A stretch of 57,305 nt of DNA from Dehalococcoidia bacterium. GTDB taxonomy: Bacteria > Chloroflexota > Dehalococcoidia > Lucifugimonadales > Lucifugimonadaceae. Position numbers and translations under genes: made by a program. The notes under the pieces were generated by a model. It had not been told where the DNA came from, searched no databases, and saw only the letters and a list, made by a program, of their open reading frames with translations. This document shows, piece after piece, positions 24,631-33,967 of the stretch (position 1 is the first letter of the stretch; each line of letters begins with the position of its first letter). The stretch covers positions 1 through 57,305 of the forward strand of contig JAJEGY010000008.1 in NCBI GenBank assembly GCA_022819585.1, in the 5' to 3' direction.

Positions 24631-26307
24631 TCACTCAACCGCGAAGAGATAGGCGTAGTGGGGTTGGTTGCCGCGGATGAACTGGATGTCTACTCGGTTG
24701 TAGTGGGTTAGCTCTTGGGTTAGGCGCGTCTCGGCGTTTCTGGCGGTGTCTGCGTCGATCTCGTCGCCTACGTATACGGCCACCAGAGCGCCGTGGTGCA
24801 TGACGGATTTGACGCCCGCGATCAGCATCTCGAGTTCGTCGTCGGATGCGGCTACGGTTTCGCCGTTTACTAGGACCATGAATTGGCCTTGGTTCACGTG
24901 GATGCCGCCCATGGTGGCGTCGCGGGAGGCTCGGAAGACGGAGCCGACGTGTAGGCCTTCGAGCATGTCGGCCATCTCCTCGGCGTTTTCGTCGAGCTCC
25001 ATCTCGGGATCGAACGCGCTCATGGCTGCGATGCCTTCCTGCATCGAGCGTGTGGGGATGACTAACGATGATTTTTCGGTGAGGTCGGAAGCCTGTTCGG
25101 CTGCTCCGATGATGTTCTTGTTGTTGGGAAGGAGGACGACTTGGTCGGAGGGAGCTGCTTCGACGGCTTGCAGGAGATCGTTGACGCTGGGGTTTAGGGT
25201 GTCTCCACCTTCGACGATGAAGGTTGCGCCCATCCCGGCTTGTCGGAAGTAGTTGGCCATGCCGTCGCCTGCTACTACGGCTACTACGGCGATTTCGACT
25301 GGATCGGTGGGTTGCTCGGTGGATGCGGCGTCGGTGCGTCGGCTCTCGGCCCACTCGGCGGTTTGAGCGTCCATGTTCTGGATGCTGACGTCGAGTGTGA
25401 GCGCGCCGTTTTGGACGGCTAGGCTTACGGCTTCGCCGGGGTCTTCCATGTGGACGTGTATCTTGGCGATGGTCTCGTCGCCGGCGATTACGGTAGAGCG
25501 TCCGATTCGGTTGAACTCCTCGGAGAGATGAGGGATGTCGATGGCGGTGCCTTCGATGGCGATGTTGGTGCAGTATCCCCAGGCTTCCTCCTCGGCGATT
25601 TCGAGAGATGAGGTGTCGACGATGACGCCGCTTTCGCCGACGAGATTCTCGATGCCGGGCGCAGTGACGTGGATGGAGCCGTCGCCTTCGCCCTTGAGGT
25701 ATTGGGACATGCCCATGAGCATGATGGTGAGTCCGAAACCACCGGCGTCTACAACTCCTGCTTCTTTGAGTACTTCGAGCATTTCGGGAGTGCGCTCGGT
25801 GGTGTCAAGAGCTTGAGTTGCGGCGACCTCGACGACCTCATGTATTTCGACGCTGGCGGCGGATTTCGTTGCGGCTTCGGCGGCTTCGCGGATGACGGTG
25901 AGCATGGTGCCTTCGACCGGGTTCGGGACGGCGCCATAGGCCAATTCGGCGGCGATGGTCAGGCCGTGGGCGAAGTTTCGGGAATTGATCTCTTCGGCCT
26001 CGGTCATGGCGTCGCGGAGGCCGCGGAAGAGCTGTGCCATGATGAGTCCGCTGTTGCCGCGTGCGCCTAATAGTGCTGCTCGGGCCATGGCCGCGGCGGT
26101 TGTGGGGACGTGTTCGGTGGCGGTGGTTTCCATGTCGGAGGCAATGCCTCGCATGGTGAGGGCCATGTTGGTGCCGGTGTCGCCGTCGGGGACGGGGAAG
26201 ACGTTGAGCGCGTTGAGCTGGTTCTGGTTGGTGACGATTGCGGCGAGTGCGGCTTTTGCCAAGTCGCGCAGGAGATAACCGTTGCTCGTGGTGGTTGCCA
26301 TCGTCAT
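24631..26307 (-). CDS. fakA: DAK2-domain fatty acid kinase FakA/YloV family
   Basis: A 558-residue protein. The N-terminal DAK2 (dihydroxyacetone-kinase-like) domain has LNALNVFPVPDGDTGTNM (ATP/Mg site, D41 and D43) and LLGARGNSG (79-86). Central and C-terminal domains of the YloV family follow. FakA phosphorylates fatty acids presented by FakB (DegV-family) proteins for lipid synthesis. No fakB is visible in the window. GGAGGA about 8 nt upstream supports the ATG at 26307. Divergent from rpmB, the usual neighbour of this gene in Gram-positive genomes. Confidence 0.9.
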   Translation of the reverse strand: MTMATTTSNGYLLRDLAKAALAAIVTNQNQLNALNVFPVPDGDTGTNMALTMRGIASDMETTATEHVPTTAAAMARAALLGARGNSGLIMAQLFRGLRDAMTEAEEINSRNFAHGLTIAAELAYGAVPNPVEGTMLTVIREAAEAATKSAASVEIHEVVEVAATQALDTTERTPEMLEVLKEAGVVDAGGFGLTIMLMGMSQYLKGEGDGSIHVTAPGIENLVGESGVIVDTSSLEIAEEEAWGYCTNIAIEGTAIDIPHLSEEFNRIGRSTVIAGDETIAKIHVHMEDPGEAVSLAVQNGALTLDVSIQNMDAQTAEWAESRRTDAASTEQPTDPVEIAVVAVVAGDGMANYFRQAGMGATFIVEGGDTLNPSVNDLLQAVEAAPSDQVVLLPNNKNIIGAAEQASDLTEKSSLVIPTRSMQEGIAAMSAFDPEMELDENAEEMADMLEGLHVGSVFRASRDATMGGIHVNQGQFMVLVNGETVAASDDELEMLIAGVKSVMHHGALVAVYVGDEIDADTARNAETRLTQELTHYNRVDIQFIRGNQPHYAYLFAVE

Positions 26308-26399
26308 CTAGAGTCCTCCGCGTGGGTAGTTGAGACTATGCGCGATGTTATCCTAATCATTGTTGACGAATCCCTGAACCACGAAGTCGAAACCCCGCC

Positions 26400-26627
26400 A
26401 TGTCCATGTCCGAAGAGCAGATCAGAGCCGCTTTGAAGCTGGGACCGCGGCCAAAGCCGCAATTCGGTCACAACCGCAGCCACGCGCTGAATGCTACGAA
26501 GCGTCAGTTCAAGCCGAACTTGCAGACTCGGCGCGTGCTGGTGAATGGTCAGGAGCAGAGGATCAAGTTGACTGCTCGTGAGATTCGGACGCTGTTGAAG
26601 CGCGGACGGATGTTGCTGGCGGAGTAG
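26400..26627 (+). CDS. rpmB: Ribosomal protein bL28
   Basis: A 75-residue protein. FGHNRSHALNATKRQFKPNL followed by QTRRV and LTAREIRTLLKRGRM are the diagnostic bL28 motifs (GNxxSHAxxxTKRxFxPNLQ; Thr-Ala-x-x-Ile-Arg-Thr). The N-terminus (MSMSEEQIRAALKLGPRPKP) lacks the C-x2-C zinc motif of the C+ form, so this is a C-minus-type bL28 with a longer, unusual leader sequence. ATG at 26400 or 26406; no clear Shine-Dalgarno. Located 92 nt from the divergent fakA. Confidence 0.88.
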   Translation: MSMSEEQIRAALKLGPRPKPQFGHNRSHALNATKRQFKPNLQTRRVLVNGQEQRIKLTAREIRTLLKRGRMLLAE

Positions 26628-26682
26628 GCGGGGGCGTGCCCTAACCTTAGCCATCTCTGGTCGAGTGGCAGAGGGGCTCTCA

Positions 26683-29046
26683 TCAGGTAGCTAAAGTCTC
26701 ATCTGCAACTGCGCGCGGTGTTTTGGAGGGCCACCAGTTTAGTTCGCCTAGTTTCATTACTATGGCGGGGACCATGATTGCTCGGACTACGAAGGTGTCT
26801 AGGAGTATGCCTAGCATTACTGTGAAGCCGAGTTGGAAGAGGTTTAGGAGGGGGAATGTGGTTAGGACGGAGAATGTTCCTGCGAGGATGATGCCGGCGG
26901 AAGTGATGACGCCGCCGGTGCGGGTTATGGCGTAGCGGGTGCCTTCGGCGAGGCCTCGTTTGCGGGTCTCTTCTCGGACGCGGGACATTATGTAGATGTT
27001 GTAGTCTGCGCCGAGGGCGATGAGGAAGACGAAGATGAAGGCGATGCCGTTGTAGCCGATGCCGTTGTGTCCGAAGATGTATTCAAAGATGACGATCGAG
27101 ATGCCCAGCGCGGCGGCGAAGCTGAGAACGACGCTCAGGACGAGGTAGGTCGGTGCGATGACACTGCCTAGGAGGATAGCGAGGATGATCCAGATTGCGG
27201 CGATGACGATGGGAGAGATGACTACGAAATCTCGATTGGTTGCCGCCCGGCTGTCGTAGTTGGTCGCGGTAGGACCGCCTACGACGGCGGTTGCTCCGCT
27301 TAACGTCGACGCATCGACAGTGTCGCGCGTCGTCTCGCGGAGACGCGGTATCACGTCCATCGCCGCGGTCTCATACGGATCTTCGTTCAGGACGACGGCG
27401 AGTCTGGTCGTGGTTCTATCGTCAGATACGAATCGCTGTCCAGCTAGGAAGGCTCCAGCTAATTGCGCCTGTTCTGGTGGAAGAGTGGCGAGCAGTTCGC
27501 CGGTCTGGCTCGGATCTTCCGGCATCATGGCGACGAGAGGTTGCACCTGTGCGATATCTACGGGTAGAGGTTGTCCGAATGGACGGGTGAGCGAAGTCAC
27601 GCTGTCGACCACGGGATCGGCTGCCAGAGCCGCTGAGATGTCCTCGACGGCTTGCAGATGATCGAGTATCGACTCTCCTTCTTTGGATACGTAGATGTTT
27701 GTCGGTGCCAATTCTCCTGGCGGATAGGCGGACTGAAGTGTTTCGAAGCCGGCCTTTGACTCGACGCTGTCAGGGAAGCCGTCGACGAAGCTGAATGTCG
27801 GGGTTATCTCGAACAGCCCCGCAGCAAGCGCCACCATCGCTACTATGGTCACGGCGAGGAGGGTCCCGGGACGATGAGAAATGAGTGCGCCGACGCGGCT
27901 CCAGAAGCCGGATTGTCCGTCGCTGGCCTTTAACTGTTTCATTGGCCAGAAGGCGACGCGACCCATTGCGACGAGTGCGGCTGGGATGAGTGTCAACGCG
28001 GCTATGAGCATGACCACGATAGCCATCGCGAGCATGGGTCCCATCGTCTTTAGGCTACCGGACAGTGCCAGTATGAGTGCCATCATTGCGACGGCGGTGG
28101 TTCCTGCACTGGATGCGATCGATGGTCCGACGGCTCGCATCGTGACGGCGATGGCTTCGAATCTGTTCTCCCGTACCGGCAGTTCCTCACGGTATCTGGA
28201 GACGATGAAGAGAGTGAAGTCGGTGCCTGCTCCGAACATCAGCACGGCCATGATCGCGGTTACCTGACCGTTGAGTGCGAGTCCGAGGTTGTCGGTTAGA
28301 AGCGCTGCGATTGACTGGGCGACTATCAGGGCCACGCCGACGGAGATGACGGGCAGGAGCGCGAGGAGCGGCGAGCGGTAGATGATCAGAAGGATGACCA
28401 AGACCAACACGATAGTGATGGCGCTCACACGGAAGTCGAATTGGCTGAAAACGGCGATGGCGTCGGTAAGGATGCCTGCGGGTCCGGTGACGTGCACTGT
28501 TGCCGGGACTTCTACCATCACGGCGTCATCGAGGTTGCGAAGCCATTCCACTGTTTCTGCGAACTCATCGTCCGCTGGGGAGCCGGAGATGAGAACGGTT
28601 ATGGTTATCGCCGTGCCGTCAGGTGAAAGCTCGGGTTCGGCGGCGGTGTCATTGCCGGGAGGGCCTTGTTGGTTCGGCGCGTTTTCGGCTGATGGGGACG
28701 GTCCGAGGTCGGAGATGACGAGTTGGATGTTTTCATGCTCGTCGTTGGCACGGATCAAGGCATCGATCTCGGCGACCTTGGCGATGTCCTGGTCCGTGAT
28801 GCCGGAAGGGTTTCGGTAGATGATTACTGCAGGCGCGCCGCGGGCGGTCGGGAACTTTTCCTCGGCGATATCGAGTGCCTGCAACGATTCGGTGCCGTTG
28901 GGCAGGAACTCCGATTCCTCGTTTGTCGAGACTTCTTCGATGCTTGGAGAGACGGTCTGAATGACACCGGCTAGGACGATCCAAGCGACGATAATCGCTG
29001 CGACGCCGCGCCAAGAAGCGACGCTGGCTGCTATGGCATTGAACAA
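26683..29046 (-). CDS. MMPL/RND-family membrane transporter
   Basis: A 787-residue membrane protein with the two-fold MMPL layout: an N-terminal membrane helix (11-30), a large extracytoplasmic loop (about 30-200, opening SIEEVSTNEESEFLPNGTES), five or six helices with the conserved FGAGTDFTLFIVSRYREEL, a second large loop (about 405-610), and a second helix bundle with LIALGADYNIYIMSRVREE. The paired GxGxDY/F motifs are the proton-relay Asp segments of the MMPL/YdfJ group. It probably exports lipids or hydrophobic compounds by proton motive force; substrate unknown. Lies 118 nt downstream of argH on the same strand. Confidence 0.88.
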   Translation of the reverse strand: MFNAIAASVASWRGVAAIIVAWIVLAGVIQTVSPSIEEVSTNEESEFLPNGTESLQALDIAEEKFPTARGAPAVIIYRNPSGITDQDIAKVAEIDALIRANDEHENIQLVISDLGPSPSAENAPNQQGPPGNDTAAEPELSPDGTAITITVLISGSPADDEFAETVEWLRNLDDAVMVEVPATVHVTGPAGILTDAIAVFSQFDFRVSAITIVLVLVILLIIYRSPLLALLPVISVGVALIVAQSIAALLTDNLGLALNGQVTAIMAVLMFGAGTDFTLFIVSRYREELPVRENRFEAIAVTMRAVGPSIASSAGTTAVAMMALILALSGSLKTMGPMLAMAIVVMLIAALTLIPAALVAMGRVAFWPMKQLKASDGQSGFWSRVGALISHRPGTLLAVTIVAMVALAAGLFEITPTFSFVDGFPDSVESKAGFETLQSAYPPGELAPTNIYVSKEGESILDHLQAVEDISAALAADPVVDSVTSLTRPFGQPLPVDIAQVQPLVAMMPEDPSQTGELLATLPPEQAQLAGAFLAGQRFVSDDRTTTRLAVVLNEDPYETAAMDVIPRLRETTRDTVDASTLSGATAVVGGPTATNYDSRAATNRDFVVISPIVIAAIWIILAILLGSVIAPTYLVLSVVLSFAAALGISIVIFEYIFGHNGIGYNGIAFIFVFLIALGADYNIYIMSRVREETRKRGLAEGTRYAITRTGGVITSAGIILAGTFSVLTTFPLLNLFQLGFTVMLGILLDTFVVRAIMVPAIVMKLGELNWWPSKTPRAVADETLAT

Positions 29047-29164
29047 TCTGGGAGTGCCCTGACTGGTGTTGGTTCGCTTGAAAACCTGGCCTGATGTCTA
29101 ACTATACGAGTCCGAGATTTAAGTGAATGCTGGGGTTGGTTATATTCGACGATTGATCGCCTAC

Positions 29165-30505
29165 TCACCACTCTCCTCGCAATCTTGCGGACCAAAGCTC
29201 GCCATAGCCGTGCATAACGGCTTGTCGAACCTGGCTTGGCGCTGTCCCGCCGGGGATATCGCGGGCGGCTATCGAATCTGCGGGAGTGATGTTTGGCAGG
29301 TCGATTTCGTCCGCCGACTCGCCTCTCGTGTACGCCGCGACTTGGACGTAGGCTTCGCGGAAGGGGAGGGTTTGTTCACGGACTAGGTGGTCGGCGTAGT
29401 CAGTGGCTAAGATTTCGCGTCCTTGAGATGCTGTCTCCATCTGTTTGATACGGACTGTCATTTCCGCGATCATGCCGGTTGCCGCGGTTAGGCTTGCAGC
29501 GACGGTGTCGGCGGCGTCCATGAGAGGAGGTTTGTCTTCTTGGAGGTCGCGGTTGTAGGTGAGGGGTAGACCCTTGAGCGTGGTTAGGACGGAGATGAGC
29601 GATCCGTAGACTCGTCCGGTCTTGCCTCGGATGAGTTCGGCGTAGTCGGGGTTGCGCTTCTGTGGCATCATGCTGGAGCCTGAGGAGTAGGCGTCGCTGA
29701 GGCGGATGAAGCCGAACTCTTCGGATGACCAGATCACGATGTCCTCGCAGAGACGGGAGAGGTGGGTCATAGTCTTGGAAGCGGCGAAGATGAAGTCGAG
29801 GATGAAGTCGCGGTCAGATACGGCGTCCATGGAGTTTGCGCTGATGGCGGAGAAGCCCAATCGTTCGGCGGCGAAGTTTCGGTCAAGGGGGTAGGTAGCA
29901 CCTGCCAAGGCTCCGCTGCCCAAGGGAAGGATGTCGGCTGATGCTTCGGCTTGAGTAAAGGACTCGGCATCTCGCCCGAACATCTCGTAGTAGGCCATGA
30001 GGACATGGGCGAAGGAGACGGGTTGGGCGCGTTGGAGATGGGTGTAGCCGGAGACGATGGTGTTGATGTTTTCTTCTGCGCGGTCAAGGAGAGCGCGTTG
30101 GAGATGTCGGCACGCGGCGCGGCATTCGGTAGCGATGCGTTTGACGTATAGGCGAGCGTCGGTGGCTACTTGGTCGTTGCGGGATCTGGCGGTGTGCAGT
30201 CGTCCGGCGGCGTCTCCGATGAGTTCGTAGAGACGGGCCTCGACGTTGATGTGGATGTCTTCGAGTTCGGGTTTCCAGTTGAACTCGCCGGATTCGATCT
30301 CATCGCGGATCTGGTTAAGGCCGTTGATGATGGATTTGGCATCGGATTCCGAGATGATGCCCTGTTTGGCTAGCATCTCGGCGTGGGCTATCGATCCTGC
30401 GATGTCCTCGCGGTACATGCGGCGGTCGATGTCCAGCGAGGCGGTGAAGTCGCTGGCGAGTTCAGAGCCGCGGATTGAGGATGTGGGAGAGTCGGATGAG
30501 GCCAT
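29165..30505 (-). CDS. argH: Argininosuccinate lyase
   Basis: A 446-residue enzyme that splits argininosuccinate into arginine and fumarate, the last step of arginine synthesis. Diagnostic segments are DIHINVEARL, AGRLHTARSRNDQVATDARL, YTHLQRAQPVSFAHVLMAYY, LPLGSGALAGATYPLDR and the fumarase-superfamily signature GSSMMPQKRNPDYAELIRGK with the catalytic Ser loop. The usual N-terminal LWGGRF motif is absent; the protein starts with a Ser-rich tail before FTASLDIDRRMYREDIAGSI. It lies 13 nt after the PhyH gene, so is probably co-transcribed with it. argG is not in the window. Confidence 0.93.
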   Translation of the reverse strand: MASSDSPTSSIRGSELASDFTASLDIDRRMYREDIAGSIAHAEMLAKQGIISESDAKSIINGLNQIRDEIESGEFNWKPELEDIHINVEARLYELIGDAAGRLHTARSRNDQVATDARLYVKRIATECRAACRHLQRALLDRAEENINTIVSGYTHLQRAQPVSFAHVLMAYYEMFGRDAESFTQAEASADILPLGSGALAGATYPLDRNFAAERLGFSAISANSMDAVSDRDFILDFIFAASKTMTHLSRLCEDIVIWSSEEFGFIRLSDAYSSGSSMMPQKRNPDYAELIRGKTGRVYGSLISVLTTLKGLPLTYNRDLQEDKPPLMDAADTVAASLTAATGMIAEMTVRIKQMETASQGREILATDYADHLVREQTLPFREAYVQVAAYTRGESADEIDLPNITPADSIAARDIPGGTAPSQVRQAVMHGYGELWSARLRGEW

Positions 30506-30518
30506 CAGGAAACTGTGC

Positions 30519-31352
30519 CTAATTCCATGATCCGCCTACCCATTTGTCGTGGTACGAGAGGTCGAGCGCTTGGTCGCCGGCGAGTCGGTTCCACATTCTT
30601 GTGCGGAGGTGTCGCTGCTTAGCTGACAATCCGCGTTGCATGGACATCGGGTTTTCCGACTCCAAGCGTCGCCGTATCGAGGCGTCGGACGACGGATCGT
30701 GGTTCCATGAAGGTACTGACGGATTGCTCGTGCGCTGGAACAGGAACTTGAGCATGTAGCGGACGGTCTTGCTTGTGTTGGCGGTTCCTGCGTGCCAGAT
30801 GTCGTAGTGGAGGATCACTACGCTTCCTGCTTCGACTGTTGCGATGACTTGGTCGCGGAAGTTGCCTTGGGATGCCATGCGCTCGGGGAGGGCTTGGAGA
30901 ACGTGGGTGCCCGGAAGAATGAGAGTCGGCCCCATGTTGCTCGTCACGTCCTGCGGGTAGTACATGGCTAGGATGAGGTCGATGCGGTCGGGTTGGCGGA
31001 TCTGGCCGCCGTCGATGCGGAGGTCGTTCAAGTTGTCTTGGTGTATCTGCTGGCTCGGTGTCCCCGGCGCGTTGCGATGGCAGTGTCGATGCGGGAACAT
31101 CTCGTAGTCAGGACCGAGGAGACTGGTCAGAGCGCCGACCATCTCAGGCGAGTTCCAGACCTGATTGAGTTGCGGGACTGCTTCGAGAACCCCGTCGCCC
31201 GGGTTTGTGGACATGGCATCGAGCGCATCGTAGATCTCTTGGTTCAAGCCCGTGCGAAGATCGGGCTTAAGGATGTGGTAGCCGTTGATGACGAACGATG
31301 CCATCTGGTCATCGGAGAGGCGGTGGTCGGTTGCTACAGTGGCGGTAGTCAT
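30519..31352 (-). CDS. Phytanoyl-CoA dioxygenase (PhyH) family Fe(II)/2-oxoglutarate oxygenase
   Basis: A 277-residue non-haem iron oxygenase. The iron triad is suggested by HQDNLND (H-x-D) and the later His in DIWHAGTANTS, with an Arg in KTVRYMLKF for 2-oxoglutarate. LAMYYPQDVTSNMGPTLILP plus GTH is the typical PhyH strand preceding the distal His. Members hydroxylate lipids, phosphonates or small metabolites; substrate unknown. It precedes argH by 13 nt on the same strand; no metabolic link is obvious. Confidence 0.87.
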   Translation of the reverse strand: MTTATVATDHRLSDDQMASFVINGYHILKPDLRTGLNQEIYDALDAMSTNPGDGVLEAVPQLNQVWNSPEMVGALTSLLGPDYEMFPHRHCHRNAPGTPSQQIHQDNLNDLRIDGGQIRQPDRIDLILAMYYPQDVTSNMGPTLILPGTHVLQALPERMASQGNFRDQVIATVEAGSVVILHYDIWHAGTANTSKTVRYMLKFLFQRTSNPSVPSWNHDPSSDASIRRRLESENPMSMQRGLSAKQRHLRTRMWNRLAGDQALDLSYHDKWVGGSWN

Positions 31353-31396
31353 TTCTTGGTGCCCTTGATGGAAATCGGTGTCACGGTCTAACAGTC

Positions 31397-31672
31397 TTAG
31401 TCAAAATCCTCGATCTTTTCGAGGATGAACTGGAACCCGATCACCTCACCAGCGTCGTCGGTCCCAATTCCAGCCCAAACATCGGGCGCTTGAATCACCC
31501 GCCATCCGTCGATCATCGCGGCGTGGACGGATGCGTATGGCAATCCCTCGCTAGTCGGATCGACTTGCGTTATTGAGCCTGCCACCGGTTCGTAGACGGC
31601 GGCGGACAGGGCCGCGGATTGCGGGTGTGTGCTCTCGGAGTTGATGTAGAGGAGGCGTTGCAGTTTGGGCAT
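31397..31672 (-). CDS. Small hypothetical protein
   Basis: A 91-residue protein, no family recognised. It looks like a real small alpha/beta protein: an even mix of hydrophobic residues (LQRLLYINSES, YASVHAAMIDGWRVIQAP, DVWAGIGTDDAGEVIGFQFI) and an acidic end (LEKIEDFD), without signal peptide or membrane segment. It lies 44 nt upstream of the PhyH gene on the same strand and 77 nt after the GMC small subunit gene. It may be part of the same transcription unit. Confidence 0.55.
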   Translation of the reverse strand: MPKLQRLLYINSESTHPQSAALSAAVYEPVAGSITQVDPTSEGLPYASVHAAMIDGWRVIQAPDVWAGIGTDDAGEVIGFQFILEKIEDFD

Positions 31673-31749
31673 CGGTATTCCGACTGATTCGCGAGGTCTC
31701 GATGAAGAAAGATGTTATCGCGGAAGCGTCGTTCTTTCGATGCCGGATG

Positions 31750-32214
31750 TCACGCCTTACGCCAAAACGGCTCCCGTCTTGAGACCGTTTCCAGGATGGA
31801 CGGGTCAAACGGTGGGAGTTCCCAACCCAATGGCTGCAATGGTCCGCTCCGCCATCCGATGTGCCTGTGGACGCGTTCGTCGCTGTAGTAGACGATGTAG
31901 ATGAGATCGACGAACTTGTCGAAATACTTCGGCATGGAGGATTCCAAAGCGGTCAATGCGGCTATGCGCTGATCCTCTTCGAGCGCCACGAAGCCTCCTT
32001 CGGCGCGCGCCGATGGGTCCAATGACAATGCTTCCAAAACGCGATGCAGCGCTTCTCCATAATCTGCAATCCGCCCTGCGAGTTCTTCAGCGTTCCCTGC
32101 CAAACCCATCTCGCCTGCGCCCGGCAGGTCATCCACGGGTGGGACGATCAGATCCATCACGGCCGACAATACCAAGCGGTCGGCATCTGAGATTTTGCAC
32201 TCTGTATCAGGCAT
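31750..32214 (-). CDS. Gluconate 2-dehydrogenase subunit 3-like protein (GMC small subunit)
   Basis: A 154-residue protein matching the small (gamma) subunit family of membrane dehydrogenases: DADRLVLSAVMDLIVPPVDD, LPGAGEMGLAG, an aromatic stretch FVDLIYIVYYSDERVHRHIG, then GWRSGPLQPLGWELPPFD at the end. These subunits escort the FAD (GMC) subunit. No Tat or Sec signal is visible, unlike many relatives, so the complex may stay cytoplasmic. The ATG at 32214 is favoured over a TTG two codons earlier. The GMC gene stops 15 nt upstream. Confidence 0.8.
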   Translation of the reverse strand: MPDTECKISDADRLVLSAVMDLIVPPVDDLPGAGEMGLAGNAEELAGRIADYGEALHRVLEALSLDPSARAEGGFVALEEDQRIAALTALESSMPKYFDKFVDLIYIVYYSDERVHRHIGWRSGPLQPLGWELPPFDPSILETVSRREPFWRKA

Positions 32215-32229
32215 GATCAATGTTCGCCT

Positions 32230-33885
32230 TCAAGATTTCAGGTCTGATCGTTCCCTGTCGATGTAGTCGGCAGTGCGGAGTGCTAGGGCGCCGATGGTAG
32301 GAGTCGGATTTACCGCCGCGCATGTCACGAATACCGAGCCGTCAACGATGAAGACGTTGTCGGCATCGTGAGCCTGTCCCCAACGATCAACGACTGACGC
32401 TTTGGGATCGTCGCCCATCCGTGCGGTGCCCATCAGGTGCCATCCTGCGACCTTCAAGAAGGGAGTGGCGAGAATCTGCGCCGCGCCTGCCTCATGCAGC
32501 ACCTTCTCAGCGTTTTCGATTGCGTCGTCGAGTTGCTTTCGCGAGTTGGTGCTCAGCTCGTAGTAGACCTTGGGAGCCGGTATGCCATTCGAATCCGTCA
32601 GATCGGGGTCTAGTTCGACTCGGTTGTGTTCTTCTGGGAGGTCTTCACCAATGACGCCGACGACGGTCACATCGCTGAAACGTCTAGCGAACTGGGCGTG
32701 ATGCTCAGCTCCCCAAGGGACTCGTCCGAACATGTGGCCGCATGCGGTAGAAATCGGCCCCGAACTCCTGGCTACTTGGTATGTGTATCCACGGACGAAG
32801 GCCTTCGACTGATCGGTCTCGTAAAACTCTTGGCACAAGATCATGTTAGCCAGCGCGCCCTTGTAGGTTTTCAAGTCGTCTTGGAACAGACCGCTGACCA
32901 TCGCATAAGTGTGGAACATCAGGTTCTTTCCGAGGAGACCGCTCGAGTTGCAGAGGCCGTCTGGGTAGACCTCGGAGGCCGAGTTGAGCATGATACGGGG
33001 AGTACCGATGCCGTTCATGGCTAGTACGACGGCCTTGGCGGGTTGGAAATTCTCGTTGCCTTCGGCGTCGTAGTAGCTCGCGCCCGTCGCTCGACCGTTT
33101 TCGTCGGTGTCGACGCGGAACACTCTCGAATTGGTGCGAAGTTCCACGCCATTCTTGATCGCTTCCGGCCAGATCGCGACGTCGGTTTGCCCTTTAGCCC
33201 CGAGCGAACATCCGAGTCCGGTGTTGCCGCAGTTGTTACAGGCCTTACGCCCCTTGTAGGGAACGGAATTTACGTAACTATCGGATGGCCACCAGTGCCA
33301 ACCAAGACGATCGAAGGCTTTTGCTATGCGCTCGCCGTCCGGACCAATGGGCAGAGGCGGCATGGGACGTTCTTTGCGCGGAGGATTCGCTGGATCGCCG
33401 TTGATTCCCGAGCAACCCATCAACTCGTCGTACGTGTCGTAGAACGGTTCCAACTCGTCGTACGTCAAAGGCCAGTCATCGGCGACGCCGTCGAGGGTCT
33501 TGACGCGAAAGTCCGACGGATGGAAACGAGGCGTGTGCGCGGTCCAGTGGATAGTGCTGCCACCGACTGCGTTGAACATCAAGGGATCGATAGGCGATTC
33601 GTCAACGTTGATCGGGTAGTCCTCATCCAATCCTCGAACATTGGGGTCGAAAGCCCAATTTGTGCGCGCTTGGATCTCCCAATCTGCGTGCTCATTCGGG
33701 TACTCTTCAGGCTTTATCCAACGGCCCTGTTCAAGACACACGATGTTGAAGCCGCGGTTCGAAAGTCGCCAAGCAACCGCCGCTCCGGACGCGCCAGATC
33801 CGAGTACCAGGATGTCGGTGGGAGGATGTGTAATTGTGGTGCTCAATCTCGCCTGGCTATCCGCTCGTGCAGACCGATAAGTCAC
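32230..33885 (-). CDS. GMC family FAD oxidoreductase with Cys cluster
   Basis: A 551-residue flavoprotein of the choline/gluconate/fructose dehydrogenase group. FAD motif VLGSGASGAAVAWRL (27-41) and LEQGRW; substrate-side GGSTIHWTAHTPRF; C-terminal GWHLMGTARMG, VFIVDGSVFVTCAAVNPTPT with the active-site Asn/His region. A cysteine cluster ACNNCGNTGLGC (C216, C219, C226) is characteristic of the gluconate-2-dehydrogenase branch and may bind a metal or Fe-S centre. It forms an operon with the small subunit gene. Start is GTG at 33885. It oxidises an alcohol or sugar; the substrate is unknown. Confidence 0.88.
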   Translation of the reverse strand: MTYRSARADSQARLSTTITHPPTDILVLGSGASGAAVAWRLSNRGFNIVCLEQGRWIKPEEYPNEHADWEIQARTNWAFDPNVRGLDEDYPINVDESPIDPLMFNAVGGSTIHWTAHTPRFHPSDFRVKTLDGVADDWPLTYDELEPFYDTYDELMGCSGINGDPANPPRKERPMPPLPIGPDGERIAKAFDRLGWHWWPSDSYVNSVPYKGRKACNNCGNTGLGCSLGAKGQTDVAIWPEAIKNGVELRTNSRVFRVDTDENGRATGASYYDAEGNENFQPAKAVVLAMNGIGTPRIMLNSASEVYPDGLCNSSGLLGKNLMFHTYAMVSGLFQDDLKTYKGALANMILCQEFYETDQSKAFVRGYTYQVARSSGPISTACGHMFGRVPWGAEHHAQFARRFSDVTVVGVIGEDLPEEHNRVELDPDLTDSNGIPAPKVYYELSTNSRKQLDDAIENAEKVLHEAGAAQILATPFLKVAGWHLMGTARMGDDPKASVVDRWGQAHDADNVFIVDGSVFVTCAAVNPTPTIGALALRTADYIDRERSDLKS

Positions 33886-33967
33886 CGCAAATCATACCAT
33901 CTCGATAAAGAGCGGAACTTATACTTTCTCGTCGTACCGTCGCAAGCCCAAGAACCCTGAATTCGCC

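Noticed and set aside
24635..25354. Long Arg/His-rich open frame overlapping fakA on the same strand
   Set aside because: Its composition is that of an out-of-frame GC-rich sequence, and fakA in the overlapping frame is a well-conserved gene.
26628..26682. tRNA-like fragment (GGTCGAGTGGCAGAGGGGC)
   Set aside because: Only a D-arm-like segment is present; there is no acceptor stem, anticodon arm or T-arm.
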